NCBI GenBank assembly: GCA_016296285.1
Contig: JAEDJP010000018.1
Span: 1-18,634 of the forward strand
Origin: Bacilli bacterium
GTDB taxonomy: Bacteria > Bacillota_I > Bacilli_A > RFN20 > CAG-826
Direction: 5' to 3'
DNA length: 18,634 nt
Shown: piece after piece, positions 1 to 7,171 of the stretch
Position numbering within the stretch: position 1 is the first letter of the stretch
Layout of the letters: every line of letters begins with the position of its first letter
Notes under the pieces: model-generated
The model's input: only the letters and a program-made list of their open reading frames with translations
Told to the model about the DNA's origin: nothing
Databases searched by the model: none
Translations under genes and position numbers: made by a program

Positions 1-355
1 TGAGGAAGCTCGCGAGGATCGTCTTGCCTCCCGGGGCGGCGCAAAGGTCGAGCACGCGCTCGCCGGGTTTCGGGTCGAGAAGGTAAGGGACCATCATCGA
101 CGAGGCGTCTTGGATGGAGAACGCGCCGACATCGTAAAGGAAGGACTTCCCGAAATCGTAAACGCTCGGTTCGTAAAGATATGCGTGGGGGACGAACGGG
201 TGCTTCTGGACCTTCGGGAACAGGGAAAGGAAGCGCTCGTCGGTCATCTTGCCTGGATGGAGGACAAGGGCGTGGGTCCGCGGGGCGTCGAGGGCCGCGA
301 TCAGGGCTTCCGCGTCCGCGGGATATTCTTCGCGTAAGGAATCTTCGAGAGTCAT
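1..355 (-). CDS. RsmF-like (NOL1/NOP2/Sun family) rRNA cytosine-C5 methyltransferase, N-terminal part
   Basis: Reading the minus strand from ATG at 355 gives 118 open codons that run off the window edge. The translation starts MTLEDSLREEYP, has IQDASSMMVPYLL at about residues 86-98, then VLDLCAAPGGKT at about 103-114, the S-adenosylmethionine-binding motif I of RsmB/RsmF/NSUN enzymes. These methylate C5 of cytosines in rRNA (or tRNA). The catalytic cysteines lie further downstream, outside the window, so the exact target (16S m5C) is only inferred. The start is supported by a TAAAAT box (367-362) ending 6 bases before the ATG, with no Shine-Dalgarno site close by, as in several genes here. 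The gene is divergent from pdp. Confidence 0.85.
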   Translation of the reverse strand, partial: MTLEDSLREEYPADAEALIAALDAPRTHALVLHPGKMTDERFLSLFPKVQKHPFVPHAYLYEPSVYDFGKSFLYDVGAFSIQDASSMMVPYLLDPKPGERVLDLCAAPGGKTILASFL

Positions 356-361
356 GCGCTT

Positions 362-367
362 ATTTTA
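362..367 (-). promoter_or_regulatory. -10 box of the rsmF-like gene, leaderless configuration
   Basis: TAAAAT reads on the minus strand from 367 to 362 and is separated from the ATG at 355 by six bases (aagcgc). A start point 7 bases after the box would fall on the A of the ATG. A G-rich stretch that could resemble a Shine-Dalgarno site lies about 14 bases from the ATG and would not be in such a transcript. No good -35 is visible. Confidence 0.5.
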
Positions 368-466
368 GGCCCCCTCGTCCCGCTCCATGCAAGAGGAGGC
401 TGCCATTTCCTTAAAAAGAGGGGCGATTTCCGCTCTTTCCCTCTAGGGAAAAAGGCGGGCATTCGT

Positions 467-472
467 TACAAT
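467..472 (+). promoter_or_regulatory. -10 box of the pdp operon, leaderless configuration
   Basis: TACAAT is followed by seven bases (agttgac) and then the pdp ATG at 480. There is no Shine-Dalgarno sequence, and homologous Pdp proteins also begin MRMVDII, so the start codon is well fixed. This predicts transcription starting at or within a base or two of the ATG. No clear -35; an inverted repeat TTTCCC-TCTA-GGGAAA (436-451) occupies that place, and another (AAAGAG/CTCTTT, 415-438) lies just upstream. Confidence 0.6.
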
Positions 473-479
473 AGTTGAC

Positions 480-1790
480 ATGAGAATGGTAGATATTATC
501 GAGAAGAAGCGCGACGGAGGCGTCTTGACCGACGAGGAAATCCGTTTCTTCATCCGGGGATACGTGGATGGCTCAATCCCCGATTATCAGGCATCCGCCT
601 TCGCGATGGCCGTCCTTTTCCGCGGGATGAACCCGCTTGAGACCGCGACCCTCACGGATGCGATGATGCATAGCGGGGAAACGATCGATTTGAGCGACAT
701 CCCCGGGGTCAAGGTCGACAAGCACAGCACCGGTGGCGTCGGGGACAAGACGAGCTTGGTCCTCGGGCCCCTCGTCGCAGCCTGCGGGGCGAAACTCGCG
801 AAGATGTCCGGCCGTGGCCTTGGGCATACCGGGGGCACCCTCGACAAGATGGAATCCGTGCCCGGCATGCGCATCGCCTTGTCCGAAGAGGAATTCAAGG
901 AGCAGGTCCGGCGCATCGGGATCGCGATCGCGGGTCAAACCGCAGAGCTCGTCCCGGCGGACAAGAAGCTCTATGCCCTTCGCGACGTCACGGGGACCGT
1001 CGAATCGATTCCCCTCATCGCCTCCTCCATCATGTCCAAGAAACTCGCTTCCGGGAGCGATGCGATTCTGCTCGACGTCAAGTTCGGCGGCGGGGCCTTC
1101 ATGAAAGATATCGAACACGCGACCCTTTTGGCCCAAACGATGGTCGAGATCGGCAAGAACCTCGGCAGGGACACCCGCGCCATTTTGACGGACATGGATC
1201 AGCCTCTCGGACTTGCCGTCGGCAACGCGGTCGAAGTCATCGAGGCCGTGACCACCTTGCAAGGGAACGGGCCGAAAGATCTCGAAGAGCTTTGCGTCAA
1301 GGCCGGCGGGATCCTTTTGACGCAAGCGGGGATTGCCGCAAGCGAAAAAGAAGGAGAAAGGCGCATCGAAGACGCCATCCGGTCCGGCAAGGGATTCGAG
1401 AAGCTCTGCGAGTTCTTCGCCGCCCAGGGAGGAGACATCCGGTATCTCAAAGACACCTCCCTTTTCCCGCGGGCCCAATACGTCCACGAGATCCGCGCGA
1501 AAGAAGAAGGTTTCGTCTCGCGCATCGATTGCCTCGCGGTCGGCCTTTCCGCGATGCGTCTCGGGGCGGGTCGCGCGACGCTCGAAGACAAAATCGACAT
1601 GTCCGCCGGCATCATCTTGAAGAAGAAGGTCGGCGATTCCGTGAAGGAAGGCGATGTCCTTTGCCTTGCTCTCACGAACAAAGAAGGGGTCGAGGATGTC
1701 TTTGAGACCCTGACGGATTCCTTCGTTTTGTCCAAGGAGAAAATCGAGAGAAAACCCATCGTCCATCGTTACATCGGGAGGGCGTTATGA
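480..1790 (+). CDS. pdp: Pyrimidine-nucleoside (thymidine/uridine) phosphorylase
   Basis: This 436-residue protein cleaves thymidine, deoxyuridine or uridine with phosphate to the free base and (deoxy)ribose-1-phosphate in cytosolic nucleoside salvage. KHSTGGVGDKTS (residues 81-92) and the family signature SGRGLGHTGGTLDKMESVPG (110-129) are intact, and the length matches the Pdp/DeoA family. The small helical N-terminal domain, the phosphate-binding central domain and the C-terminal domain all appear present. It is the first gene of a tightly packed operon: its TGA overlaps the dtd ATG as ATGA. The nucleoside function is unrelated to the tRNA functions of dtd and mnmA downstream. No Shine-Dalgarno site precedes the start, which is preceded by a -10 box. 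Pdp is favoured over strict DeoA by Firmicutes context; the exact specificity cannot be read. Confidence 0.95.
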   Translation: MRMVDIIEKKRDGGVLTDEEIRFFIRGYVDGSIPDYQASAFAMAVLFRGMNPLETATLTDAMMHSGETIDLSDIPGVKVDKHSTGGVGDKTSLVLGPLVAACGAKLAKMSGRGLGHTGGTLDKMESVPGMRIALSEEEFKEQVRRIGIAIAGQTAELVPADKKLYALRDVTGTVESIPLIASSIMSKKLASGSDAILLDVKFGGGAFMKDIEHATLLAQTMVEIGKNLGRDTRAILTDMDQPLGLAVGNAVEVIEAVTTLQGNGPKDLEELCVKAGGILLTQAGIAASEKEGERRIEDAIRSGKGFEKLCEFFAAQGGDIRYLKDTSLFPRAQYVHEIRAKEEGFVSRIDCLAVGLSAMRLGAGRATLEDKIDMSAGIILKKKVGDSVKEGDVLCLALTNKEGVEDVFETLTDSFVLSKEKIERKPIVHRYIGRAL

Positions 1791-2242
1791 GAATCGTCTT
1801 GCAAGTCGTCCGCAAGGCAAGCGTCTCGATCGAGGGGAAACTCGTGTCGTCCATCGACCGGGGCTACCTCCTGCTCGTCGGCTTCACGGAAGGGGATACA
1901 CCCGCTGTGGCAAAGAAAATGTGTGACAAAGTATGCAAGTTACGCGTTTTCCCTGACGAAAACGGGAAAACCAACCATAGTCTTTCCGATGTTCAAGGCA
2001 ATATCCTCTGCGTTAGCCAGTTCACCCTCTACGCCTCCGTCAAGGAAGGAAACCGGCCCTCGTTCACCTCCTGCATGAAGGCTGATGACGCCCGCGTTTT
2101 GTATGGCCAATTCTACGCGGATTTGAAAGAAAGGATCCCAACTCTCCAAGGCGGGGTCTTCCAAGCGGATATGGTCGTTTCCCTCGAAAACGACGGCCCC
2201 TTCACCCTCGTTCTCGATAGCAAGGAGCTCTTTTCCAAATGA
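1787..2242 (+). CDS. dtd: D-aminoacyl-tRNA deacylase
   Basis: The 151-residue protein hydrolyses D-amino acids, and glycine mischarged on tRNA-Ala, from tRNA and so protects translation. The SQFTLYA motif (about residues 78-84) and the NDGPFTL motif (about 135-141), which carries the Gly-cisPro pair for chiral rejection, are both intact, as is the GNRPSFT segment. Length is typical. The start overlaps the pdp stop (ATGA) and has GGGAGG a few bases upstream. The dtd stop overlaps the mnmA start in the same way. The next transcription unit encodes alanyl-tRNA synthetase, whose Gly-tRNA-Ala errors Dtd is known to clear. Confidence 0.95.
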   Translation: MRIVLQVVRKASVSIEGKLVSSIDRGYLLLVGFTEGDTPAVAKKMCDKVCKLRVFPDENGKTNHSLSDVQGNILCVSQFTLYASVKEGNRPSFTSCMKADDARVLYGQFYADLKERIPTLQGGVFQADMVVSLENDGPFTLVLDSKELFSK

Positions 2243-3378
2243 AAATCCTCGTCGGCTTGAGCGGCGGCGTCGATAGCGCCGTCGCGGCATATCTTCTCCA
2301 ATGGGAAGGGCACGAGGTCGTCGGGGGTTTCATGCGCAACTGGGACGCTCTCGCGAACAACGATACCCTCGGCAACCCGACCCTCGGGCAAGGGCAATGC
2401 CCCCAAGAAAAGGACTATGAAGACGCCAAGGCCGTCGCTTCCAAGCTCGGGATTCCCCTCCTTCGGTGCGACTTCGTGAAGGAATACTGGGATAACGTCT
2501 TTTCCTATTTCTTGAAGGAATACGAACGCGGAAGGACCCCGAACCCCGACGTGTTCTGCAACAAATACATCAAATTCGACTCGTTCTTGTCCTTCGCGCG
2601 CCAAAACGGGTTCGAAGGCATCGCCATGGGACATTACGCGAGACGCATCGAGGAAAACGGGGTCCATTACCTCGGCAAGGCCCTCGATCGTTCCAAAGAC
2701 CAATCGTATTTCCTTTCCCAGATCAACGAGTCCCAAATCGCGAGCTGCCTTTTCCCTTTGGCCGAAATCGAGAAGAAGGACGTGCGCCGCATCGCCCGTG
2801 AACTTGATCTTTCCTCGGTCATGGACAAGAAGGACTCGACCGGGGTTTGCTTCATCGGGGAACGCAATTTCCGCTTGTTCCTCCAAAACTATTTCCCCGC
2901 CACGGAAGGGGATATCGTCGAGGGGAAGACCGGAAAGGTCCTCGGCAAGCATTGCGGCGTCCTCTATTACACCCTCGGCCAGCACAAAGGGCTCGGCATC
3001 GGCGGGGTGAAAGGCGAAGAAGAAGGCGCCTTCTTCATTTACCGAAAGGACCCGAAGAAAAACATCCTCTACGTCGCCCACCCAAGCGAGCGTTACCTCC
3101 TCCTTTCGGACGAATGCGTCGTGACGGGCGTCAATTGGGTCGGCCCGCGCCCGGAAGGGGAAATCCCCGTGGGCGTCAAATTCCGTTATCGCCAGCCGGA
3201 TCAACCGTGCTTCCTTCGCTTGGAGGGGGATGTCGCCCATCTTCGTTACGTCCATCCCGTCGAAGCGGTCACCCCGGGGCAAATCGCCGTCTTCTACGAT
3301 GGGGAGAAAATGCTCGGGGGCGGCATCATCGACCGCGTCTATCGGGAAGGAAAGCGCATCGACGCGGACGAGGATTAG
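2239..3378 (+). CDS. mnmA: tRNA-specific 2-thiouridylase MnmA
   Basis: MnmA transfers sulfur to U34 of tRNA-Lys, -Glu and -Gln to form 2-thiouridine. The 379-residue protein begins with the PP-loop SGGVDS (residues 8-13), has NPDVFCNKYIKF with the first catalytic cysteine at C107, a GHYAR segment near 131-135, and the second cysteine in STGVCFIGERNF at C204. The C-terminal beta-barrel part follows. An AAGGAG Shine-Dalgarno site lies before the ATG, which overlaps the dtd stop, so translation is probably coupled. The gene ends with TAG at 3376-3378, immediately before the alaS leader promoter. The sulfur-donor desulfurase is not in the window. Confidence 0.96.
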   Translation: MKILVGLSGGVDSAVAAYLLQWEGHEVVGGFMRNWDALANNDTLGNPTLGQGQCPQEKDYEDAKAVASKLGIPLLRCDFVKEYWDNVFSYFLKEYERGRTPNPDVFCNKYIKFDSFLSFARQNGFEGIAMGHYARRIEENGVHYLGKALDRSKDQSYFLSQINESQIASCLFPLAEIEKKDVRRIARELDLSSVMDKKDSTGVCFIGERNFRLFLQNYFPATEGDIVEGKTGKVLGKHCGVLYYTLGQHKGLGIGGVKGEEEGAFFIYRKDPKKNILYVAHPSERYLLLSDECVVTGVNWVGPRPEGEIPVGVKFRYRQPDQPCFLRLEGDVAHLRYVHPVEAVTPGQIAVFYDGEKMLGGGIIDRVYREGKRIDADED

Positions 3379-3402
3379 TCTTTTCTTTTCGATAGAAAAG
3401 GG

Positions 3403-3408
3403 TATAGT
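3403..3408 (+). promoter_or_regulatory. Probable -10 box for the alaS T-box leader
   Basis: TATAGT lies 24 bases after the mnmA stop and 5 bases before the first paired base of leader stem I, so the RNA would start close to the stem base. The -35 region is poor (TTTTCT-like) and is overlapped by a perfect hairpin CTTTTC-GATA-GAAAAG at 3385-3400. Confidence 0.5.
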
Positions 3409-3412
3409 AAAT

Positions 3413-3557
3413 GCATCGGGAACTTGCCACTCCCCCTTATCGCGGGCAATGCCGCCGTCCCATGCGTTAAATGGAAACCGAATCAAGAGCACCCAGCAGG
3501 TGAAGAAGGATGGTACCGCGCGCCCAGCGTTCCTTCGTCCTAAGGGTGCTTTCTTTT
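3413..3557 (+). promoter_or_regulatory. T-box riboswitch controlling alaS
   Basis: The leader carries the T-box core GAAGGATGGTACCGCG (about 3504-3519), which pairs with the free CCA end of uncharged tRNA, followed by CGTCCT (3536-3541) able to close an AGGA/TCCT antiterminator. A short stem I is visible: GCAT (3413-3416) with ATGC (3462-3465), GGGA (3418-3421) with TCCC (3458-3461), and TTGCC (3424-3428) with GGCAA (3445-3449). The 3' side of the internal loop reads TGCCGCCG and contains GCC, an alanine codon and the likely specifier. A terminator hairpin AGCGTTCCTT/AAGGGTGCT (3526-3550) is followed by TTCTTTT. Uncharged tRNA-Ala should therefore permit readthrough into alaS. Stem I is far shorter than usual. 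The class call is firm; pairing details are by eye. Confidence 0.88.
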
Positions 3558-3573
3558 GTGGAGGAAAACCAAC

Positions 3574-6183
3574 ATGAAAAAACTAACCGGAAGCGAGATT
3601 CGCTCGCGCTGGATCTCCTTTTTCGAGGGGAAGGGGCATCGTTACATCCCCGGGGTCAATCTGATTCCCCAAGGGGATAAATCCCTCCTTTGGGTCAACG
3701 CCGGCGTCACGGGCCTCAAGAAATATTTCGACGGGACCGAGGTCCCGCCCTGCCGTCGCATCGTGAACGTCCAGAAATCCATTCGCACGAACGACATCGA
3801 GAACGTCGGCCACACGGCGCGTCACCACACGTTCTTCGAGATGCTCGGGAATTTCTCGATCGGCGATTATTTCCGCCCCGAGGTGATTCCTTGGGCTTTC
3901 GAGATCCTCACGGACGAGGAAAAGGGCTTTGGGATTCCCAAAGAAAAGCTTTTCATCACCTACGAGCCCCATGACCAGGCGACTTACGAGCTTTGGCAAA
4001 AAGTCGGCATCGACGCCAGCCACCTCATTCCCCTCGAAGGGAATTTCTGGGAGATCGGCGAAGGACCTTGCGGCCCGGATACCGAGATTTTCTTCGATCG
4101 CGGCGAGCGTTTCGATCCCGAGGGCCAAGGCCTTGACTTGCTGCGCAACGACATCGAAAACGACCGTTACATCGAGATTTGGAACATCGTTTTCTCGCAA
4201 TACAACTCCGTCACGGGAGTCGCGCGCAAGGACTACAAGGAACTCCCCTCCAAGAACATCGATACCGGCAGCGGCCTTGAACGGCTCGCTTGCATCCTCC
4301 AAGGCGCGGAGACGAACTTCGAGACGGATCTTTTCCTCCCGATCATCGAAGCCGCGAAAGCCATTTGCCACCAGCCCTACGAAGGAGAGAACCTCATGAG
4401 CTACCGCGTCATCGCGGACCATGCGCGTTGCTTGGTCTTCGCCCTTTCGGACGGCGCGTATTTCTCGAACGAAGGCCGCGGATACGTCCTCCTTCGCATC
4501 ATCCGCCGCGCGATGCGTTATGGCCAAAAGCTCGGGATCCACGAGCCTTTCATGCATCGCCTCGTCTCGGTCGTCGTCGATAAGTATTCCGATTTCTATC
4601 CCGAACTCGCGACCAAAGCCGATTTTGTCTCCAAGATGATTCTGGCCGAGGAGCAGAAGTTCTTGAAAACCCTCTCCGCGGGCGAAGACATGCTCCGTGG
4701 CATGATCGAGGGAAAGAAAGAACTCGACGGGGCAAGCGTGTTCAAACTTTACGATACGTTTGGCTTCCCTTCCGACCTCACCGCGGAAATCTGCGCCGAG
4801 CTTGGGGTCCAGGCGGACATGGAAGGCTTCGCCTCTTGCATGAAAGCCCAAAAGGAACGGGCCCGGGCGGCGCGCGGGGAGATCGAATCCTTCCACAAAC
4901 AGTCCAAGGACCTCCTGGCTTTCAAGGATCCGAGTTCCTTCACTTACGATTCCCTTTCCGTTGACGCGAAGGTCACCGGCATCTTTGTCGACGGGGTCCG
5001 GGTTTCCGTTTTGGACGAGGAAGGCGACGTAGCTTTCGACCACACCCCGTTCTATGCGGAAATGGGCGGGCAAGTAAGCGACACCGGATCGATTTCCTCC
5101 CCCTCTTGCTCCGGAAAAGTGCTGCATGTTGGCAAGGCTCCTTCCGGGCAGCATCTCCATCACGTCCAAATGGAATTCGGGACGCTTCGGGAAGGGGACA
5201 CCGTCCATCTTTCCGTCGATGCCTTGCGCCGCAAGAAGATTGAGCGCAACCATTCCGCGACCCACTTGCTCCACGCCGCCCTTTCCGAAGTCCTAGGCAC
5301 TCACGTTGAGCAAAAAGGCAGCTACGTCGATGAGGATTATTTGCGTTTCGACTATGGCGCCCTTGAAAAGCCTAGCGAAGAAGAACTCAAGAAGATCGAA
5401 GAGCTCGTTAATGAGAAAATCCTCGAATCCATCGAAAGAAACACGAAGGTCCTTCCCATTGAGGAAGCCAAATCCATTGGCGCCGAAATGGAATTCTCCG
5501 AGAAATACGGCGACGTCGTCCGCGTCGTTTGCTTCGATTCTTTCTCGAAGGAATTCTGCGGGGGCACGCACGTTGCCAACACCGCGGACATCGGTCTCTT
5601 CGTGATCGAAAGCGAGGGCAGCGTCTCGAGCGGTACCCGTCGCATCCAGGCGAGGACAAGCATGGGCGCTTACCGTTACCTCAAGAACCGCGAGCTCGTC
5701 CTCGACGGCGTCGAAGGCGAGCTTGGCGCGAGCGACAAGGACGCCCTCGCCCACGTGAAGGCGATGGAAGGGAAACTTGATTCCGCCAAGAAGGAAATCG
5801 CGGAAATGAAGGACCGGATTTCCGCGGCCGAGGCTTCGAAACTCGCTTCTGAATTCGAAGATGTCGCTGGCGTGAGTTTCCTTTCGAAAACGGTCGATGG
5901 CGAACGGGATGACCTCATGAAACTCGGCGATTCCCTCAAGGCGAACCGCGCGGATTACGTGCTCCTCCTCGCCGGCAAGGGAGCGAAGGGCGTTTCCCTC
6001 GTCGTGTTCGCGGGCGGAAAAGGAAAGAATCCCGGCGCCGGAAAGATCATGAAAGCCGTTGCTCCGTTGCTCCTTGGCAATGGCGGGGGCAAGCCCGAGA
6101 TGGCTTCCGGCTCCGCGAAGGATCTCTCCCGTTTCGCGGAAGCCGCGCATCTTGCCAAACAGCTCATCGAAGGAAAGGAATGA
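3574..6183 (+). CDS. alaS: Alanyl-tRNA synthetase
   Basis: AlaRS charges tRNA-Ala with alanine and edits Ser- and Gly-tRNA-Ala. The 869-residue protein contains the class II catalytic domain (GHTARHHTFFEMLGNFS near residue 80), the editing-site zinc ligands HSATH (H560, H564) and CGGTH (C662, H666), and a C-terminal DHHA1/C-Ala region with a short GNGGGKPEMA motif. Length matches the family. ATG at 3574 is chosen because it begins the typical MKKLTGSEIR start and has GGAGG at 3560-3564; the TTG six codons upstream lies in the terminator tail. Expression is controlled by the T-box. The DUF1292 gene follows after four bases. Confidence 0.97.
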   Translation: MKKLTGSEIRSRWISFFEGKGHRYIPGVNLIPQGDKSLLWVNAGVTGLKKYFDGTEVPPCRRIVNVQKSIRTNDIENVGHTARHHTFFEMLGNFSIGDYFRPEVIPWAFEILTDEEKGFGIPKEKLFITYEPHDQATYELWQKVGIDASHLIPLEGNFWEIGEGPCGPDTEIFFDRGERFDPEGQGLDLLRNDIENDRYIEIWNIVFSQYNSVTGVARKDYKELPSKNIDTGSGLERLACILQGAETNFETDLFLPIIEAAKAICHQPYEGENLMSYRVIADHARCLVFALSDGAYFSNEGRGYVLLRIIRRAMRYGQKLGIHEPFMHRLVSVVVDKYSDFYPELATKADFVSKMILAEEQKFLKTLSAGEDMLRGMIEGKKELDGASVFKLYDTFGFPSDLTAEICAELGVQADMEGFASCMKAQKERARAARGEIESFHKQSKDLLAFKDPSSFTYDSLSVDAKVTGIFVDGVRVSVLDEEGDVAFDHTPFYAEMGGQVSDTGSISSPSCSGKVLHVGKAPSGQHLHHVQMEFGTLREGDTVHLSVDALRRKKIERNHSATHLLHAALSEVLGTHVEQKGSYVDEDYLRFDYGALEKPSEEELKKIEELVNEKILESIERNTKVLPIEEAKSIGAEMEFSEKYGDVVRVVCFDSFSKEFCGGTHVANTADIGLFVIESEGSVSSGTRRIQARTSMGAYRYLKNRELVLDGVEGELGASDKDALAHVKAMEGKLDSAKKEIAEMKDRISAAEASKLASEFEDVAGVSFLSKTVDGERDDLMKLGDSLKANRADYVLLLAGKGAKGVSLVVFAGGKGKNPGAGKIMKAVAPLLLGNGGGKPEMASGSAKDLSRFAEAAHLAKQLIEGKE

Positions 6184-6187
6184 ACCC

Positions 6188-6481
6188 ATGGAAAACGAAG
6201 AAAAAGAAATCATCGCCGACGAAGATCGCGAGATTGAGATCACGCGTGACGATGGAACAGCCGTCCGTCTCAAGATCTTGTTCACGTTCCGCAACGAGGA
6301 ACGGGCGAAAGACTATTATTTCCTCTACGAAAACGAGGATGACGACAGCCTTTTCTGCCTTTCCACGAGCGATGGCGTGACCTTCGAATACCTGAGCGAT
6401 GAGGAAGAGGACGAGGCCGAGCAGGTCCTCGAGGCCTATAACGAAGATCCGATGATCTCGGAAATCCGGGAAGGCGAATAA
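6188..6481 (+). CDS. DUF1292 (YrzB-like) acidic small protein
   Basis: This 97-residue, very acidic protein matches the DUF1292 pattern: a beta-rich core (EITRDDGTAVRLKILFTF ... YYFLYENEDDDSLF) and an acidic tail (SDEEEDEAEQVLEAYNED). Function is unknown for the family. In Bacillus subtilis yrzB lies in the alaS - yrzL - yrrK - yrzB cluster, and here it directly follows alaS, supporting orthology. The ATG at 6188 is preceded by AAGGAA, four bases after the alaS stop; a longer reading frame from 6059 would overlap alaS extensively and is not needed. Co-transcription with alaS under the T-box is likely. Confidence 0.85.
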   Translation: MENEEKEIIADEDREIEITRDDGTAVRLKILFTFRNEERAKDYYFLYENEDDDSLFCLSTSDGVTFEYLSDEEEDEAEQVLEAYNEDPMISEIREGE

Positions 6482-6484
6482 TCC

Positions 6485-6503
6485 TTCCTTGTTGAACAAG
6501 GAA
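6485..6503. repeat. Perfect 9+1+9 palindrome upstream of greA
   Basis: TTCCTTGTT-G-AACAAGGAA is a perfect inverted repeat beginning four bases after the DUF1292 stop and ending 7 bases before the greA -10 box, so it covers the -35 region. It lacks a following T-run, so a standard terminator is unlikely. An operator for a dimeric regulator, or an RNA-end hairpin for the alaS transcript, are the alternatives. Confidence 0.75.
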
Positions 6504-6516
6504 ATTCGCGTATAAT
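6489..6516 (+). promoter_or_regulatory. greA promoter
   Basis: The -10 TATAAT (6511-6516) is a perfect match. A weak -35, TTGTTG (6489-6494), sits at 16 bases and lies inside the palindrome. A start near 6523 gives a leader of about 20 bases with an AAAGGA Shine-Dalgarno site (6529-6534), so greA has a conventional leader. Confidence 0.7.
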
Positions 6517-6542
6517 CATTAAGCACCGAAAGGACTCTACCA

Positions 6543-7031
6543 ATGCCGAAGCAAAAGATCGTTCTCACCCAAGAAGAATACGACAAACTCCAACAAGAAT
6601 ATTCCAACCTCATCAACGTTGAGGCTCCCCGCATTCGCGACGCCCTCGCCCTCGCCCGCAGCTACGGCGACTTCTCCGAAAACGCCGACCTCGACGCGGC
6701 CCGCGATGCCCAAGCTCGCAACGAAGCCCGCATCAAGGAAATCCGCGAGCAACTCGACAACTGCACCATCGCAAGCGTCGCCGCGGATGGTACCGTCACG
6801 ATCGGCAAAACCATCGTCGTCCATGACGACAGCCTCAATCAAGACATCAAGATTCGCATCAAAGGCAACATCGGCGCCGATCCTCTCGCCGACATTCCTT
6901 CCGTCTCGAACGAATCCCCGTTCGGCAAATCGGTCATCGGGCATCGCGTTGGCGACGTCGTCACGATTGAAACCGAGCCGAAATACACCGTGAAGATCCT
7001 CGAAATCCTCGAGGAAGCGGAAGAGAAGTAA
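6543..7031 (+). CDS. greA: Transcription elongation factor GreA
   Basis: GreA rescues backtracked RNA polymerase by stimulating cleavage of the transcript 3' end. The 162-residue protein has the N-terminal coiled coil whose tip carries the acidic pair in ARSYGDFSENADLDAA (D43 and E46) and a C-terminal FKBP-like domain ending SNESPFGKSVIGHRVGDVV. Length is typical. The start has AAAGGA eight bases upstream. It has its own promoter and an intrinsic terminator and is thus probably monocistronic. The position near alaS and DUF1292 recalls the Bacillus order. A 7-bp inverted repeat (AGAGAAG/CTTCTCT, 7022-7041) spans the stop codon. Confidence 0.95.
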   Translation: MPKQKIVLTQEEYDKLQQEYSNLINVEAPRIRDALALARSYGDFSENADLDAARDAQARNEARIKEIREQLDNCTIASVAADGTVTIGKTIVVHDDSLNQDIKIRIKGNIGADPLADIPSVSNESPFGKSVIGHRVGDVVTIETEPKYTVKILEILEEAEEK

Positions 7032-7041
7032 TCGCTTCTCT
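7022..7041 (+). repeat. 7-bp hairpin across the greA stop codon
   Basis: AGAGAAG (7022-7028) and CTTCTCT (7035-7041) are perfectly complementary around a six-base loop containing the TAA. No T-run follows and a proper terminator lies 36 bases further on. It may be an mRNA-stabilising hairpin or chance. Confidence 0.4.
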
Positions 7042-7077
7042 CCGAAATGTAACGGAAACGATTTCCATAATTTCAAG

Positions 7078-7112
7078 AAAAGCATCGATTCTGTCGGTGC
7101 TTTTTTCTTTTT
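7078..7112 (+). terminator. Intrinsic terminator of greA
   Basis: AAAGCATCGA (7078-7087) pairs with TCGGTGCTTT (7094-7103), ten pairs with one G-T wobble, around a short loop. The tail TTTCTTTTT continues to 7112. Confidence 0.9.
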
Positions 7113-7171
7113 GCGAAAATTCGCGGGAAAGAAAGCGGGTGAAAATGGAATAAGAAAAGCGGAGGTGCCAT

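Noticed and set aside
110..414. Two small plus-strand frames at 110-337 and 181-414
   Set aside because: The minus strand encodes the methyltransferase with motif I here, so these are shadows.
3583..5274. Antisense open frame of 563 codons opposite alaS, and similar ones opposite pdp, mnmA and the rest of alaS
   Set aside because: Same codon-bias shadow; the sense products are unambiguous and conserved.
6059..6187. Longer start for the DUF1292 gene
   Set aside because: It would overlap the end of alaS by over 120 bases; the ATG at 6188 has a Shine-Dalgarno site and gives the usual protein length.
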